From assembly GCF_005937185.1 (NCBI RefSeq), contig NZ_VCNI01000002.1:186001-250000 (forward strand): DNA of 64,000 nt, given 5' to 3'. The stretch comes from Flagellimonas algicola (GTDB lineage Bacteria; Bacteroidota; Bacteroidia; Flavobacteriales; Flavobacteriaceae). This document shows positions 63,996 through 64,000 of the stretch, one piece after another; position 1 is the stretch's first letter; each line of letters opens with the position of its first letter. The position numbers and the translations under genes were made by a program. The notes under the pieces were generated by a model. That model made no database searches and was not told where the DNA came from. It saw only the letters and a program-made list of their open reading frames with translations.

Positions 63996-64000
63996 AGTAG

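Overview
The window is a chromosomal segment from a member of the Bacteroidota, most likely a marine Flavobacteriaceae bacterium (Allomuricauda/Flagellimonas-like; the genus is a guess). The evidence is moderate-to-low GC, coding regions without Shine-Dalgarno sequences, several promoters of the TTG-N18-21-TAnnTTTG type, and flavobacterial families such as the LruC lipoprotein, DUF4407, DUF4230, BlaI/M56-TonB pairs and the long HutU. About 60 genes are packed tightly, with many 4-bp overlaps.

Layout. 1-7.5 kb (+): the end of a nitrate assimilation locus, with the tail of a nitrate ABC-transporter ATPase, an alginate-export-type porin, a NarL-type regulator, a nitrate reductase fused to a NirB-like diaphorase and a BFD [2Fe-2S] domain, and a rubredoxin-tailed redox protein. 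7.6-9.5 kb (-): a compact operon of a divergent bS21, a NYN/LOTUS-type protein and an accessory RpoD-type sigma factor. 9.8-16.4 kb: tRNA-Leu(UAG), an M20 dipeptidase, an SQR-like flavoprotein, a BlaI/M56 pair with its operators, and a DUF4407 protein.

16.6-39.8 kb (almost all -): a Wzx/Wzy-type exopolysaccharide cluster. It holds dTDP-rhamnose genes (rfbBACD), UDP-glucuronate/UDP-xylose genes, six glycosyltransferases, an acetyltransferase, an LruC lipoprotein, polymerase, flippase, Wzz/Wzc-like co-polymerase, a short TolC-like protein, a priming sugar transferase with a pseudo-receiver domain, and a CheY-like receiver. A receiver-histidine kinase lies between the rfb genes and the glycosyltransferases on the other strand.

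40.0-47.9 kb (-): the most unusual region, a contiguous signalling block directly upstream of the EPS genes. In transcription order: receiver, H-NOX, PAS histidine kinase, FIST (NosP-type) sensor, histidine kinase, Hpt, LytTR response regulator, STAS protein, glycosyltransferase. I read it as a two-input nitric-oxide (heme sensor) phosphorelay that may control polysaccharide production.

48.0-56.2 kb: housekeeping and conserved hypothetical genes (YjbR, Dabb, DUF4230, DUF4260, cyclase, GIY-YIG, HemW, RuvC), a second BlaI/M56 pair with three copies of a 16-bp operator, DUF456 and a nitroreductase. 56.2-63.0 kb: a LysR regulator divergent from a complete hutHIUG histidine-degradation operon. 63.0-64.0 kb: three 65/66-bp tandem hairpin repeats, a well-supported small RNA candidate on the minus strand, and a RHH/YafQ-type toxin-antitoxin pair with its operator.
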